Assembly: GCF_963676325.1 (NCBI RefSeq) | Contig: NZ_OY781099.1 | Span: 2,418,001-2,482,000 of the forward strand | Length of the DNA stretch: 64,000 nucleotides | Direction of reading: 5' to 3' | Source of the DNA: an uncultured Bacteroides sp. | GTDB lineage: Bacteria; Bacteroidota; Bacteroidia; Bacteroidales; Bacteroidaceae | In this document: positions 52,995-61,123 of the stretch, piece after piece | Layout of the letters: each line of letters begins with the position of its first letter | Numbering within the stretch: position 1 is the first letter of the stretch | The notes under the pieces: model-generated | Seen by the model: only the letters and a program-made list of their open reading frames with translations | The model's database searches: none | Told to the model about the DNA's origin: nothing | Position numbers and translations under genes: made by a program

Positions 52995-54791
52995 ATGGAA
53001 CACCTCAATTACGGAGCTGTGGGCAATTGCCGTACAGCAGCATTGATTTCAAGAAAAGGAAGTATTGACTGGCTTTGTTTTCCAGACTTTGATTCTCCTT
53101 CCGTCTTTGCTAAAATCTTAGATAAAGACAAAGGAGGATGCTTAAGCTTTATTGTAGGTGATCAATATAAAATTACTCAGAAATATATTGAGCATACAAA
53201 CATTTTATCTACTACCTTTGAATCTGAAGAAGGAGAATTTGAAGTCATTGATTTTATGCCTCGTTACAAAACAGGTGAATCAAACGGACATTACATGCCA
53301 CCCGAAATTTATAGATTAATACGGCATAAGTATGGAAAACCACGTTTCAAAGTAAATTATACCCCTATTCTTGATTATGCCCGCGGAGAAGTGTTACACA
53401 AAGGCGGACCGCTATATGTAAAGTCATTCTCAAAAATCAATGAAAAAGATACCATCTATTTATATTCCAGTCTGGATTTTGACAGAATTATAAATCAGGA
53501 AGATTTTGAGATTCAACAGGATCAGTATATTATGGTTTCATATAATCAGAAGCTGGTAAAGATTGATCAGGATAGGGTTGAAATGGAATATGAGCGAACA
53601 AAGGTATACTGGCTAAACTGGACAAATCGTTCAAAAAAGTACACTCTGTTTAATGAATATATAGAGCGTAGCACACTGGTACTAAAGCTAATGTCTTATC
53701 ATCGGACGGGAGCTGTACTGGCTGCCCTGACTACCAGTATTCCGGAATCAGTGGGAGGTGTTCGGAATTGGGATTATCGTTTTTGCTGGCTCAGGGATGC
53801 TTCAATGTCTATTGAAACACTTATAAAAGCCGGGCACAGGGGAACAGCTCAACGCTTTATATCTTTTATTCTCAATATTATCAAAACAAAGTATGATACT
53901 TTTCAGGTAATGTATGGTATACGAGGAGAACGGGTTTTGACTGAAGAAGAATTACCTCACCTGAGCGGATATAAAAATTCGCGTCCAGTACGAATAGGTA
54001 ACGATGCTTACCACCAGAAGCAAAATGACTCATTCGGTTATCTGATGGATGTTATTTATCAGTATTACCGTTATTTTCCGGGTTCACTGGACGAAGTAGA
54101 AAGTATGTTTGTTGTAGTGAAGAATATTGCCAGAAATGTGATTGAGGATTGGAGAAAACCAGACAAAGGAATTTGGGAAATACGGGGAGACGAGAAGCAT
54201 TTTGTGTTTTCAAAAATAATGTGCTGGGTAGCTTTGGATAGAGCTGAAAAGATAGCAAAGCTGCTCAACGACGAAATATATGCCACAAGATGGAAGTTAG
54301 AGGCTGATGCTATTAAGGATGATGTACTTGCAAACGGATGGAAAGAAGAAATTCAGAGTTTCTCGCAAACCTATTGCAATACAGATTTGGACGCGTCATT
54401 GCTATTAATGGAGACTTACGGATTTATTAGTGCGGAAAGCAATAAGTACAAAAAAACAGTGGAAGCTATTTATCAGGCTTTGCATTATAAAGGTTTAATG
54501 TATAGGTATAACAATAAAGACGATTTTGGTAAGCCTAGTTCGGCATTCACCATCTGTACATTCTGGATGATCCGCGCTTTATATGTTACAGGAAAAGAAA
54601 GAGAGGCATTGGAAATGTTCATTGGACTGATCAGCTATTCTAATCACCTGGGATTATTTAGTGAAGATCTCGATTTCGAGACTAAGAGTCAGTTAGGGAA
54701 CTTTCCTCAGGCTTATTCTCACCTGGCATTGATAAACACCGCACTCCTTTTTGGCGATGAAGTTAATCTGTCGAAATTTATACGACCATAG
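52995..54791 (+). CDS. Glycoside hydrolase family 15 protein (glucoamylase/trehalase-like)
   Basis: From ATG 52995 the product is about 598 residues. It starts with the family N-terminus LNYGAVGNCRTAALISRKGSIDWLCFPDFD, then the (alpha/alpha)6 barrel with WDYRFCWLRDASMS. The acid/base regions are GIWEIRGDEKHFVFSKIMCW and LGLFSEDLD. Without a signal peptide it should be cytoplasmic. It converges on the trehalose synthesis gene with only 3 nt between stops. GH15 includes bacterial trehalases, so hydrolysis of trehalose or an alpha-glucan is likely. Confidence 0.9.
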   Translation: MEHLNYGAVGNCRTAALISRKGSIDWLCFPDFDSPSVFAKILDKDKGGCLSFIVGDQYKITQKYIEHTNILSTTFESEEGEFEVIDFMPRYKTGESNGHYMPPEIYRLIRHKYGKPRFKVNYTPILDYARGEVLHKGGPLYVKSFSKINEKDTIYLYSSLDFDRIINQEDFEIQQDQYIMVSYNQKLVKIDQDRVEMEYERTKVYWLNWTNRSKKYTLFNEYIERSTLVLKLMSYHRTGAVLAALTTSIPESVGGVRNWDYRFCWLRDASMSIETLIKAGHRGTAQRFISFILNIIKTKYDTFQVMYGIRGERVLTEEELPHLSGYKNSRPVRIGNDAYHQKQNDSFGYLMDVIYQYYRYFPGSLDEVESMFVVVKNIARNVIEDWRKPDKGIWEIRGDEKHFVFSKIMCWVALDRAEKIAKLLNDEIYATRWKLEADAIKDDVLANGWKEEIQSFSQTYCNTDLDASLLLMETYGFISAESNKYKKTVEAIYQALHYKGLMYRYNNKDDFGKPSSAFTICTFWMIRALYVTGKEREALEMFIGLISYSNHLGLFSEDLDFETKSQLGNFPQAYSHLALINTALLFGDEVNLSKFIRP

Positions 54792-54794
54792 TGT

Positions 54795-56966
54795 TTATTT
54801 GCTGATAAGCAGCTTTAAAAAGGGAAGTGCCTCCGATTGAGAAAGCAAACTAAAACGTGCCACTTCGGAGATATTCCCTATTTTTATAGTAAAAGCATCG
54901 TTTGGCAACTCACGGAATGTATCTTCATCCGTGATATCATCACCCATAGCCAGAATAAAGTCGAACTTATCATTCTGCAATATTCTGCGAGCCTCGGAAC
55001 CTTTAGTGTAAAGGGGGGATTTAATTTCTACAATCTTATCTCCACGCATAATCTGAAGATTTTGTCGCGCACAGGGACCTATCAGCGCATTAATCAATTG
55101 TTGCTCACGTAAAGAGGCCAGCCAGGCATCTACATTACGGTAATGCCACACCAGCGCAGTCTCTTTTTCTTCCAATTTGGAATGAGGTGTTTTATCAATA
55201 AACGATTGAAGAATGGAGATAATTTCCTCATCCCATTGATCTGGCTGAACATTCTCATGCCACATTCCCTCTTCTTTATAAAAAGCTCCATGTTCAGCAG
55301 CAAGATCAATTGGCAAACGACTAAACCACCTGTCTAATGTCTGATGATCTCTTCCGCTACTGATTACCACTTTATTCTTTTTGTTAGCACAAAGCTGTTT
55401 CAGTATTTCCATTAATTCCGGGGTAGGAAATGCATCCTCCGGATTACTCTTGAAAGCACAAAGCGTACCATCATAATCCAGAATTAACAACCTTTTACCA
55501 GCATCCCTATACTTGATCTGTATTTGCTTAAAAACATTCCCTTTAATTCTTTTTCTGTATAGTGCTTCATTCAACGATTTAATTTTCTTTACCTGATTCA
55601 CAAAGTCAGTAGCCCATTTATCTACAGTCTGTTTGGAAATATCCTCCTGCATTAAACGCAGTTTTCTTAATTGTTCATCAACAGGCATCTCAAGAGCCTT
55701 TAGAATGGCATGTTCAATCTCCCCAACATCGTTGGGATTCACAATTATTGCTTCTCCTAACTCTATTGCAGCTCCGGCCATTTCACTAAGAATCAAAACA
55801 CCCGGAGTATCTCTCTTGACAGCAAGGTATTCTTTTGCCACCAGATTCATTCCATCCCTGAGCGGAGTAACCAAAGCTATATCTGCAATGTGGTACATGG
55901 CAACAAGTTCCTCGAAATCAAAGCTACGATAAAAGTAATAAACCGGAGTCCAGTTAATGGTAGAATACTTTCCATTAATAGCACCTATAGATTCGTCTAT
56001 TTTTATTTTCAGACTAGCATACCTGCCAACCGTACCTCGTGACGGAACAATTATCATGGCCAGTGATACCCTCTCTTTATATTCCGGATGTCTTTCCAGA
56101 AAAAGGGCAAATCCTCTCAGCCGATGAAGTATTCCTTTACTATAATCGAGCCTGTCAACCGAAAGGATTAGCTTATGAGTTCCATAATTCTTTTTTAGAA
56201 TATCAGCTTTCTGCTGCACATCAGGATTAAGGATAGCATCATGATACAAGGAATAATTAATTCCCATTGGAAAGGCATCTACACAGGCTATGCGGTTTTC
56301 AAGTAAAACCTGATCAAGCTTAAAGCGGAGATCAAGCACTCGCTCGGCTGTACTTACAAAATGTCTCATATAATCGTGGGTATGAAAGCCTATCAGGTCA
56401 GCCCCTAATAATCCATTCAGAAGATCGGCCCTCTCCGGAAGTACCCGGAAAAGTTCATAAGACGGGAAAGGAATATGATGAAAATAGCCAATGCTAACGT
56501 CTTTAGTAGAAGTTCTAAGCAGCTGGGGAAGAAGCATCAGGTGATAGTCCTGCACCCAAACAATATCACCCGGTTGCACGAGTGGAAGTGCGACCTGACA
56601 AAAGAGCTCATTTACCTGCTTATACGATTCTCTGAATTTATTATCATACTCTATGAAAGCATAAAAATAGTGGCAAAGAGGCCAAAGCGTACTATTACTA
56701 TATCCCTCATAAAAGTTTTGAATTTGTTTAGGAGACAGGAATACGGGATGAAAATTGTACGGTTGAAGATAATTGGTTATCATTTCCTTTTCATCTTCAG
56801 ACTCGGTGTACAGCCCAGGCCAGCCTATCCAATGTTTTTCCACCTCCATAGAAAGCGAGCCCAGACCGGTAGCAAGTCCACCTTCACTACGACTAAATTC
56901 AAAATCATTTGAATCCGTCCTGTTCGCTTTCAAAGGGAGTCTGTTTGAAATGATAAAAAGCCTCAT
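54795..56966 (-). CDS. otsAB: Fused trehalose-6-phosphate synthase/phosphatase
   Basis: The product is 723 residues from ATG 56966. Residues 1-470 form the GT20 synthase with FIISNRLPL, VWVQDYHLMLLP, SVDRLDYSKGILHRL and TPLRDGMNLVAKEY. Residues 485-723 form a HAD-type phosphatase with LDYDGTLCAF (DxDGT, Asp497 and Asp499), VISSGRD and LAMGDDITDEDTF. One protein thus makes trehalose from UDP-glucose and glucose-6-phosphate. A TTG two codons upstream was rejected as start. A 23-bp-phased repeat array lies upstream. Confidence 0.94.
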   Translation of the reverse strand: MRLFIISNRLPLKANRTDSNDFEFSRSEGGLATGLGSLSMEVEKHWIGWPGLYTESEDEKEMITNYLQPYNFHPVFLSPKQIQNFYEGYSNSTLWPLCHYFYAFIEYDNKFRESYKQVNELFCQVALPLVQPGDIVWVQDYHLMLLPQLLRTSTKDVSIGYFHHIPFPSYELFRVLPERADLLNGLLGADLIGFHTHDYMRHFVSTAERVLDLRFKLDQVLLENRIACVDAFPMGINYSLYHDAILNPDVQQKADILKKNYGTHKLILSVDRLDYSKGILHRLRGFALFLERHPEYKERVSLAMIIVPSRGTVGRYASLKIKIDESIGAINGKYSTINWTPVYYFYRSFDFEELVAMYHIADIALVTPLRDGMNLVAKEYLAVKRDTPGVLILSEMAGAAIELGEAIIVNPNDVGEIEHAILKALEMPVDEQLRKLRLMQEDISKQTVDKWATDFVNQVKKIKSLNEALYRKRIKGNVFKQIQIKYRDAGKRLLILDYDGTLCAFKSNPEDAFPTPELMEILKQLCANKKNKVVISSGRDHQTLDRWFSRLPIDLAAEHGAFYKEEGMWHENVQPDQWDEEIISILQSFIDKTPHSKLEEKETALVWHYRNVDAWLASLREQQLINALIGPCARQNLQIMRGDKIVEIKSPLYTKGSEARRILQNDKFDFILAMGDDITDEDTFRELPNDAFTIKIGNISEVARFSLLSQSEALPFLKLLISK

Positions 56967-57119
56967 AATCAATACATGTATGCAGTTTCTTGAATAGGTC
57001 TATATTTCAAAGAACACAAGCATATATTTTTTGTTTATCAATTTAAGAAAAATAAGGCTCTTATATAAGATACAAGAATATAACGAAACCTTTTCAAATG
57101 GATGGTGAATAACATTTGT

Positions 57120-57204
57120 TTTGATATATATCAAACATCTATTATGATATACATCTAAATGGTGCTATGATATATATCAAAGCATACGTTTGATATATAT
57201 CAAA
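57120..57204. repeat. Four palindromic units phased at 23 bp upstream of otsAB
   Basis: The palindrome TGATATATATCA occurs at 57122, 57168 and 57191, and the variant TGATATACATCT at 57145. Starts are exactly 23 bp apart. Two units extend to TTTGATATATATCAAA. The array lies about 150-240 bp upstream of the otsAB start and downstream of the small gene. Regular phasing points to cooperative binding of a protein, perhaps to control trehalose synthesis. Confidence 0.85.
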
Positions 57205-57235
57205 AACAAAGAATAACAAGTAATAATTAAAAAGA

Positions 57236-57394
57236 TTACTTTAACGCATAAACTGTAGAGTTACTATTATACATGCGCTGACTGGTTTGATAAAGAGAGT
57301 TTCCCATATAAAACAGGAAAGATATTGCAAGAACTGCCATCAATACTCCTATTTTAACGAAGCGATCACTTTGTACCGGTATGTCTTTTTTCAT
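57236..57394 (-). CDS. Small single-helix membrane protein (52 residues)
   Basis: An ATG at 57394 opens a 52-codon frame ending in TAA at 57236-57238. The product starts MKKDIPVQSDRFVK, has one membrane helix (about residues 15-31, IGVLMAVLAISFLFYM) and a polar tail ending VYALK. The charged start and clean helix look like a real small protein. An A-rich leader precedes it. It lies 100 nt downstream of the flippase-like gene and may belong to that operon. Function unknown. Confidence 0.55.
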   Translation of the reverse strand: MKKDIPVQSDRFVKIGVLMAVLAISFLFYMGNSLYQTSQRMYNSNSTVYALK

Positions 57395-57494
57395 TTTATA
57401 TTCTTATTTATGGGTTATTTTTCTGAGCATAAAGATATTCAATCTGCATTTCAACTCTTTTACAATAAAATGAAAACTGATATACAATTCTATT

Positions 57495-58511
57495 TCAACG
57501 GAGTTTCTTGATCCATTGAGGGATAATGCACACTCCAACAACGAGATAAAGGTAATAGGTGATTATTCGCCAAAGAAAAGCCACAATGATAGCAACTCCT
57601 GAAACGGTAAAGAATTCGGAATAATATTCCTTAAACATAAATTCGCCTAATCCACTCCCTCCTGGCGTGGGGCTAACAGCCATAAGAATCCACAGTATAA
57701 GCTGACGGCCAAAGACAACAAGATGATTTCCTTGCGAAGTAAAAGCCAATAGCAGAGCATTTACTACCAGATACCGGCAGCACCAGGAAAATGTTGTGGC
57801 AACGAATGATTTAATCCAAAAAGAAAATGGTTTCCGGCTAAATTCAGAGGAACAGCTTTCTAAGCTTGCAGAAAACCGGGTCACGGTCTTTCTCCTGGAA
57901 CGTAACATTTTAAGACTAAAAAGACTGAACAATAATTTCTTTACCCATTCCGGACGTTTAAACAATGCTGTAAAAAGAATAAATGTCCAAAGGGCTATTA
58001 TTCCGTTAGCAGCAAAGAACAATATCTGCACTCCGGTGGAAAGAGCAGTTGAGCTACCAAATAAATCCTGAAGAGGAATTATAAAGAAAAGCAAGACACA
58101 GGCCAGTATGAAAAAAAGTTCATCAAGAAAAAGACAGGAAATCATTATTGCTGCACTTCTGCCTGCATTAAGTCCCTCTTTGTTCAGAAAAAGGACTACC
58201 AGACTACTGCCTCCTACCGCCATTGGAGTTACAGCAGAAGTAAATTCACATAGGATATTCACGTTAAAGACTTGCAACCAGGAAAGATCTTTATCAGCCA
58301 TCAGCCGATAACGCCACATTAGTCCCAAATCACGCCCCAGCATTAAAAGAAAAGCCAGAGCAATATAAAAAATCATCCGTCCGCTGAATGTTATTGAGGA
58401 GATAACGGACATATTTATTTCTTTATGAAACAGCCAACCAACGACTGACAGTCCGATTGCAACCGGAATAAGTATGTACCCTGTTTTAAATACTTTTAAA
58501 TTGCTTCCCAT
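57495..58511 (-). CDS. Flippase-like membrane protein (UPF0104/MprF N-terminal type)
   Basis: The 338-residue protein has about eight membrane helices and the LPG_synthase_TM pattern, with FTSAVTPMAVGGSSLVVLFLNKEG near residues 90-115 and MAVSPTPGGSGLGEF near 280. Family members move or help synthesise lipids. Its start overlaps the end of the GT4 gene by 16 nt, so the two probably act together on a glycolipid. Confidence 0.85.
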   Translation of the reverse strand: MGSNLKVFKTGYILIPVAIGLSVVGWLFHKEINMSVISSITFSGRMIFYIALAFLLMLGRDLGLMWRYRLMADKDLSWLQVFNVNILCEFTSAVTPMAVGGSSLVVLFLNKEGLNAGRSAAIMISCLFLDELFFILACVLLFFIIPLQDLFGSSTALSTGVQILFFAANGIIALWTFILFTALFKRPEWVKKLLFSLFSLKMLRSRRKTVTRFSASLESCSSEFSRKPFSFWIKSFVATTFSWCCRYLVVNALLLAFTSQGNHLVVFGRQLILWILMAVSPTPGGSGLGEFMFKEYYSEFFTVSGVAIIVAFLWRIITYYLYLVVGVCIIPQWIKKLR

Positions 58512-59674
58512 AGAAATGTATTCTGTTTTCCGGAGGATCTTCTTATCAAACAGGTGTATCTATCATATACCTCATCTATAACTTCTTCCCAAGATCGGGC
58601 AATACTTTCAGCTGCTTTGCAGCCTGCCATTTGCATTAAAAGAGGAGAAGAAGTCAGTTCACGAATCTTTTGCGAATAGTTAAATATTGAATGACTGCTT
58701 AAAAAGCCATTTACAGAGTCTGTTACTATTTCGGCCGAAGTGGAACCGGCAATCAGCAATGAAGGAGTATGCAAAGCCGCGGCTTCCCGAACCACCAATG
58801 GAGCGTTGTCATATAATGAAGGAAACAAAAATAGGTCTGCCGCCGCATAATAACTCTTTAATATCTCTCTGTCGGTAACTGTTCCTTTAAAAAACACTTT
58901 CGAGGAAAGATTTAGTTTTTCCGACAATTGTTTTAATTCTTCCGCAGCGTAACCGGAACCAATAAAGAACATTTTAAACGGAAGATCCCTGATCTGTGAT
59001 AATGATTCCAAAAGAAATACCAGATTCTTTTCCAGTATATGTTGGCCTACGAAGAGAAACATAAATTCCTTATTGCTTACGCCAAGTTTGTTTCTGGTCA
59101 GTTCCCGCAAAGAATAAACAGATGTGTTGTAAGAAAAGTCATTCCCATTGTCTACAACTTCAACTTTTCCTTTGTATCCGTACTCACGAAGCGTTTCTTC
59201 CACTGAGGCCTGAGGAATCCACACCTCATCAGCTGATTCATAAAAACTAATCACATTTTTTATAAGATAATCTACTATCCTCTTATTAGGGATAGCTCGT
59301 TCAAAATCGGCTTTGTATTTGGAATGAAAAGTGGCTACTATGGGAATATTCTGTGCTTTAGCTATCCGCATGGCCAATGCACCGGATGAGAAAGGACAGT
59401 GTGCATGGACTAAATCGAACGATAAACCGTTTATCTTCTCGTGAAAAGGCCAGTCTATCCTCGGGAAACCCAGTCGGTAGGGCTTTCGCATAGGAATAGG
59501 GATGGAAGAATAACGATAAATGGGGTATTCTTCTTCATCTTTTACATTAGGAGACTTGGGGGTTACTACACAAACATTCCCGGCTTTCCTATTCAGCCAG
59601 TAAGCATAGTTCTGTGTAGTCAGGGAAACTCCATCCATTATAGGAGGAAAACAATCATTAAAAAGGCCTATCAT
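58496..59674 (-). CDS. GT4 family glycosyltransferase (glycolipid type)
   Basis: From ATG 59674 the product is 392 residues with a GT-B fold. The N-terminal domain shows FNDCFPPIMDGVSLTTQNYA and HAHCPFSSGALAMRIA. The C-terminal domain has FLFVGQHILEKNLVFLLESL, the donor-binding segment, and LFLFPSLYDNAPLVVREAAA with the EX7E-like motif. It resembles diacylglycerol glucosyl/mannosyltransferases. The codon at 59680 is TTG, so ATG 59674 is used. It overlaps the flippase-like gene. Confidence 0.9.
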   Translation of the reverse strand: MIGLFNDCFPPIMDGVSLTTQNYAYWLNRKAGNVCVVTPKSPNVKDEEEYPIYRYSSIPIPMRKPYRLGFPRIDWPFHEKINGLSFDLVHAHCPFSSGALAMRIAKAQNIPIVATFHSKYKADFERAIPNKRIVDYLIKNVISFYESADEVWIPQASVEETLREYGYKGKVEVVDNGNDFSYNTSVYSLRELTRNKLGVSNKEFMFLFVGQHILEKNLVFLLESLSQIRDLPFKMFFIGSGYAAEELKQLSEKLNLSSKVFFKGTVTDREILKSYYAAADLFLFPSLYDNAPLVVREAAALHTPSLLIAGSTSAEIVTDSVNGFLSSHSIFNYSQKIRELTSSPLLMQMAGCKAAESIARSWEEVIDEVYDRYTCLIRRSSGKQNTFLWEAI

Positions 59675-59764
59675 TGCCAATCGGTATTATTTTTGTTAAT
59701 CGATTTGCAAAGTAAGCCTTATGATATTACAAACTTTTATAGATAAAGTTACAAAGCTGTGTTA

Positions 59765-60169
59765 TCAGATTTTCATTCCGCTAAACATGCTGAAAAGAAT
59801 AATACATAGTACAATAAAAGTGATCACAACATACATTCTGTCCTTTTCCATTGCAAAAGAAAAGAGAGAACAGAAAACACGCATTATCGGAGTCATAATA
59901 AGTACAACAACTCCCAACTGCATAATAGAATGGGCATCCAGAGACAATACTCCATTAATAATTCCCGAAAGATGAGTATACATAGGAGCTTCATTGTGGA
60001 ATTTGCTATAATCGGGCATTATTTCTGTACCATGAACAAACAGATAGATCACCCCTCCTATCAAGGCGATTATGCTTGCAGTGACCACTCCTGTGCGAAG
60101 TAATGTTCCAATAATTCTCTGAAGATCACGGTCTCCCAATATCCTGTTTGAAAAATCCTTTATCATCAT
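59765..60169 (-). CDS. DUF1634 membrane protein, partner of TauE/SafE
   Basis: The 134-residue protein has three membrane helices (about 21-45, 78-98 and 105-130). It shows the DUF1634 pattern, a family that almost always follows TauE/SafE exporters. It begins 1 nt after the TauE gene, so it is cotranslated and probably a subunit or helper of that exporter. Confidence 0.88.
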   Translation of the reverse strand: MMIKDFSNRILGDRDLQRIIGTLLRTGVVTASIIALIGGVIYLFVHGTEIMPDYSKFHNEAPMYTHLSGIINGVLSLDAHSIMQLGVVVLIMTPIMRVFCSLFSFAMEKDRMYVVITFIVLCIILFSMFSGMKI

Positions 60170-60170
60170 C

Positions 60171-61004
60171 TTAGAATTTATGATTAAAACCGTTATACAT
60201 CATGTTAAGCGCAACTATGGTTATTGCTATGCTAAATATAATCCTCAGAACTTTCACATTCATTCGCTGAAGAAGCTTTGCACCTGTTGTAGCCCCGGCA
60301 AGTACGCCTATGATAACCGGAAAAGCAATTCCGGGATCAATATATCCTCTTTGCAAATAAACCACTGCACTGGCAGCAGCAGTAACCCCAATCATAAAAT
60401 TACTGGTAGTGGTACTCACTTTAAACGGTACACGCATAACTGAATCCATTGCCAATACTTTTAGTGCTCCGGATCCGATACCCAGCAAACCGGAAAGGAC
60501 TCCGGCAAGCGACATAAGTGAAAAACCTCCCACTACGTTTGTCAGTTCATATTCAACCTGTCCGTCTTTTGTAGGGTAAGAGCCATTCAACTTTAGCTTC
60601 TCTGCAGTCATACTTCCTTTAACTACGGAGTGATCATATTTCTTTCTTAAGGTCATGGCAGCTGAAAAGATTAACACCATGCCAAAGATCACAGCTATTA
60701 CATTTGTAGGCATGTAAATCGCTATAGCCGCGCCAAACACCGCACCCACAGTGGTTGCAATTTCAAGAAACATACCCAGCCGCATATTTGTTATTCCCTC
60801 TTTCACATAAGCACTAGCCGACCCGGAAGAGGTGGCAATAGAAGCAACAAGAGCAGCACCAATGGCATAACGGATATCTATATTAAAACATAGAGTAAGT
60901 AATGGAATAACCACAACTCCCCCACCCAATCCGGTCAGCGAACCTGCTAATCCGGCTAGAAAGGCTCCCAACAGGAGAATCAATGTAAATGCTAGTATTG
61001 ACAT
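60171..61004 (-). CDS. TauE/SafE family sulfite or anion exporter
   Basis: The 277-residue protein has eight or so membrane helices with the family repeats AGSLTGLGGGVVVIPLLTL (N-terminal half) and LSGLLGIGSGALKVLAMD (C-terminal half). Family members export sulfite, sulfoacetate or related anions. It forms an operon with the DUF1634 gene. A -7 box for it lies at 61037-61045. Confidence 0.92.
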   Translation of the reverse strand: MSILAFTLILLLGAFLAGLAGSLTGLGGGVVVIPLLTLCFNIDIRYAIGAALVASIATSSGSASAYVKEGITNMRLGMFLEIATTVGAVFGAAIAIYMPTNVIAVIFGMVLIFSAAMTLRKKYDHSVVKGSMTAEKLKLNGSYPTKDGQVEYELTNVVGGFSLMSLAGVLSGLLGIGSGALKVLAMDSVMRVPFKVSTTTSNFMIGVTAAASAVVYLQRGYIDPGIAFPVIIGVLAGATTGAKLLQRMNVKVLRIIFSIAITIVALNMMYNGFNHKF

Positions 61005-61036
61005 AATATAAATCCTGAATTATCTTTTATTAAGAC

Positions 61037-61045
61037 GCAAAGTTA
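61037..61045 (-). promoter_or_regulatory. Probable -7 box for the TauE operon
   Basis: TAACTTTGC (complement of 61037-61045) matches the consensus about 33 bp upstream of the ATG. No TTG was found at the expected distance. Confidence 0.5.
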
Positions 61046-61065
61046 ATTCTTTTCCTAAAGAGGTT

Positions 61066-61098
61066 TTGCTAATATCCATTATAATTTCCTAATTTTGC
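61066..61098 (+). promoter_or_regulatory. Promoter of the MATE gene
   Basis: TTG at 61066-61068, a 21-bp spacer and TAATTTTGC at 61090-61098 fit the Bacteroidetes promoter form, 25 bp upstream of the ATG. Confidence 0.7.
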
Positions 61099-61123
61099 AA
61101 CTAAAATAAAAAGAACATACTTA

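Larger units (their letters stand above)
56967..57494. other. Region between the trehalose gene and the flippase-like gene
   Basis: This 528-bp stretch contains a four-unit palindromic array (57120-57204) and a 52-codon gene (57236-57394). Two near-consensus -7 boxes on the minus strand (complements of CAAGCATA and CAAGAATA at about 57017-57025 and 57073-57080) are possible promoters for the trehalose gene. Nothing else was seen. Confidence 0.55.

Noticed and set aside
57120..57204. CRISPR array
   Set aside because: The repeats are 12-16 bp palindromes with 7-11 bp between them and no cas genes, so spacing and size do not fit CRISPR.
57287..57511. Plus-strand frame of 74 codons
   Set aside because: It overlaps the 52-residue membrane protein gene and the flippase gene end on the opposite strand and has unlikely composition.
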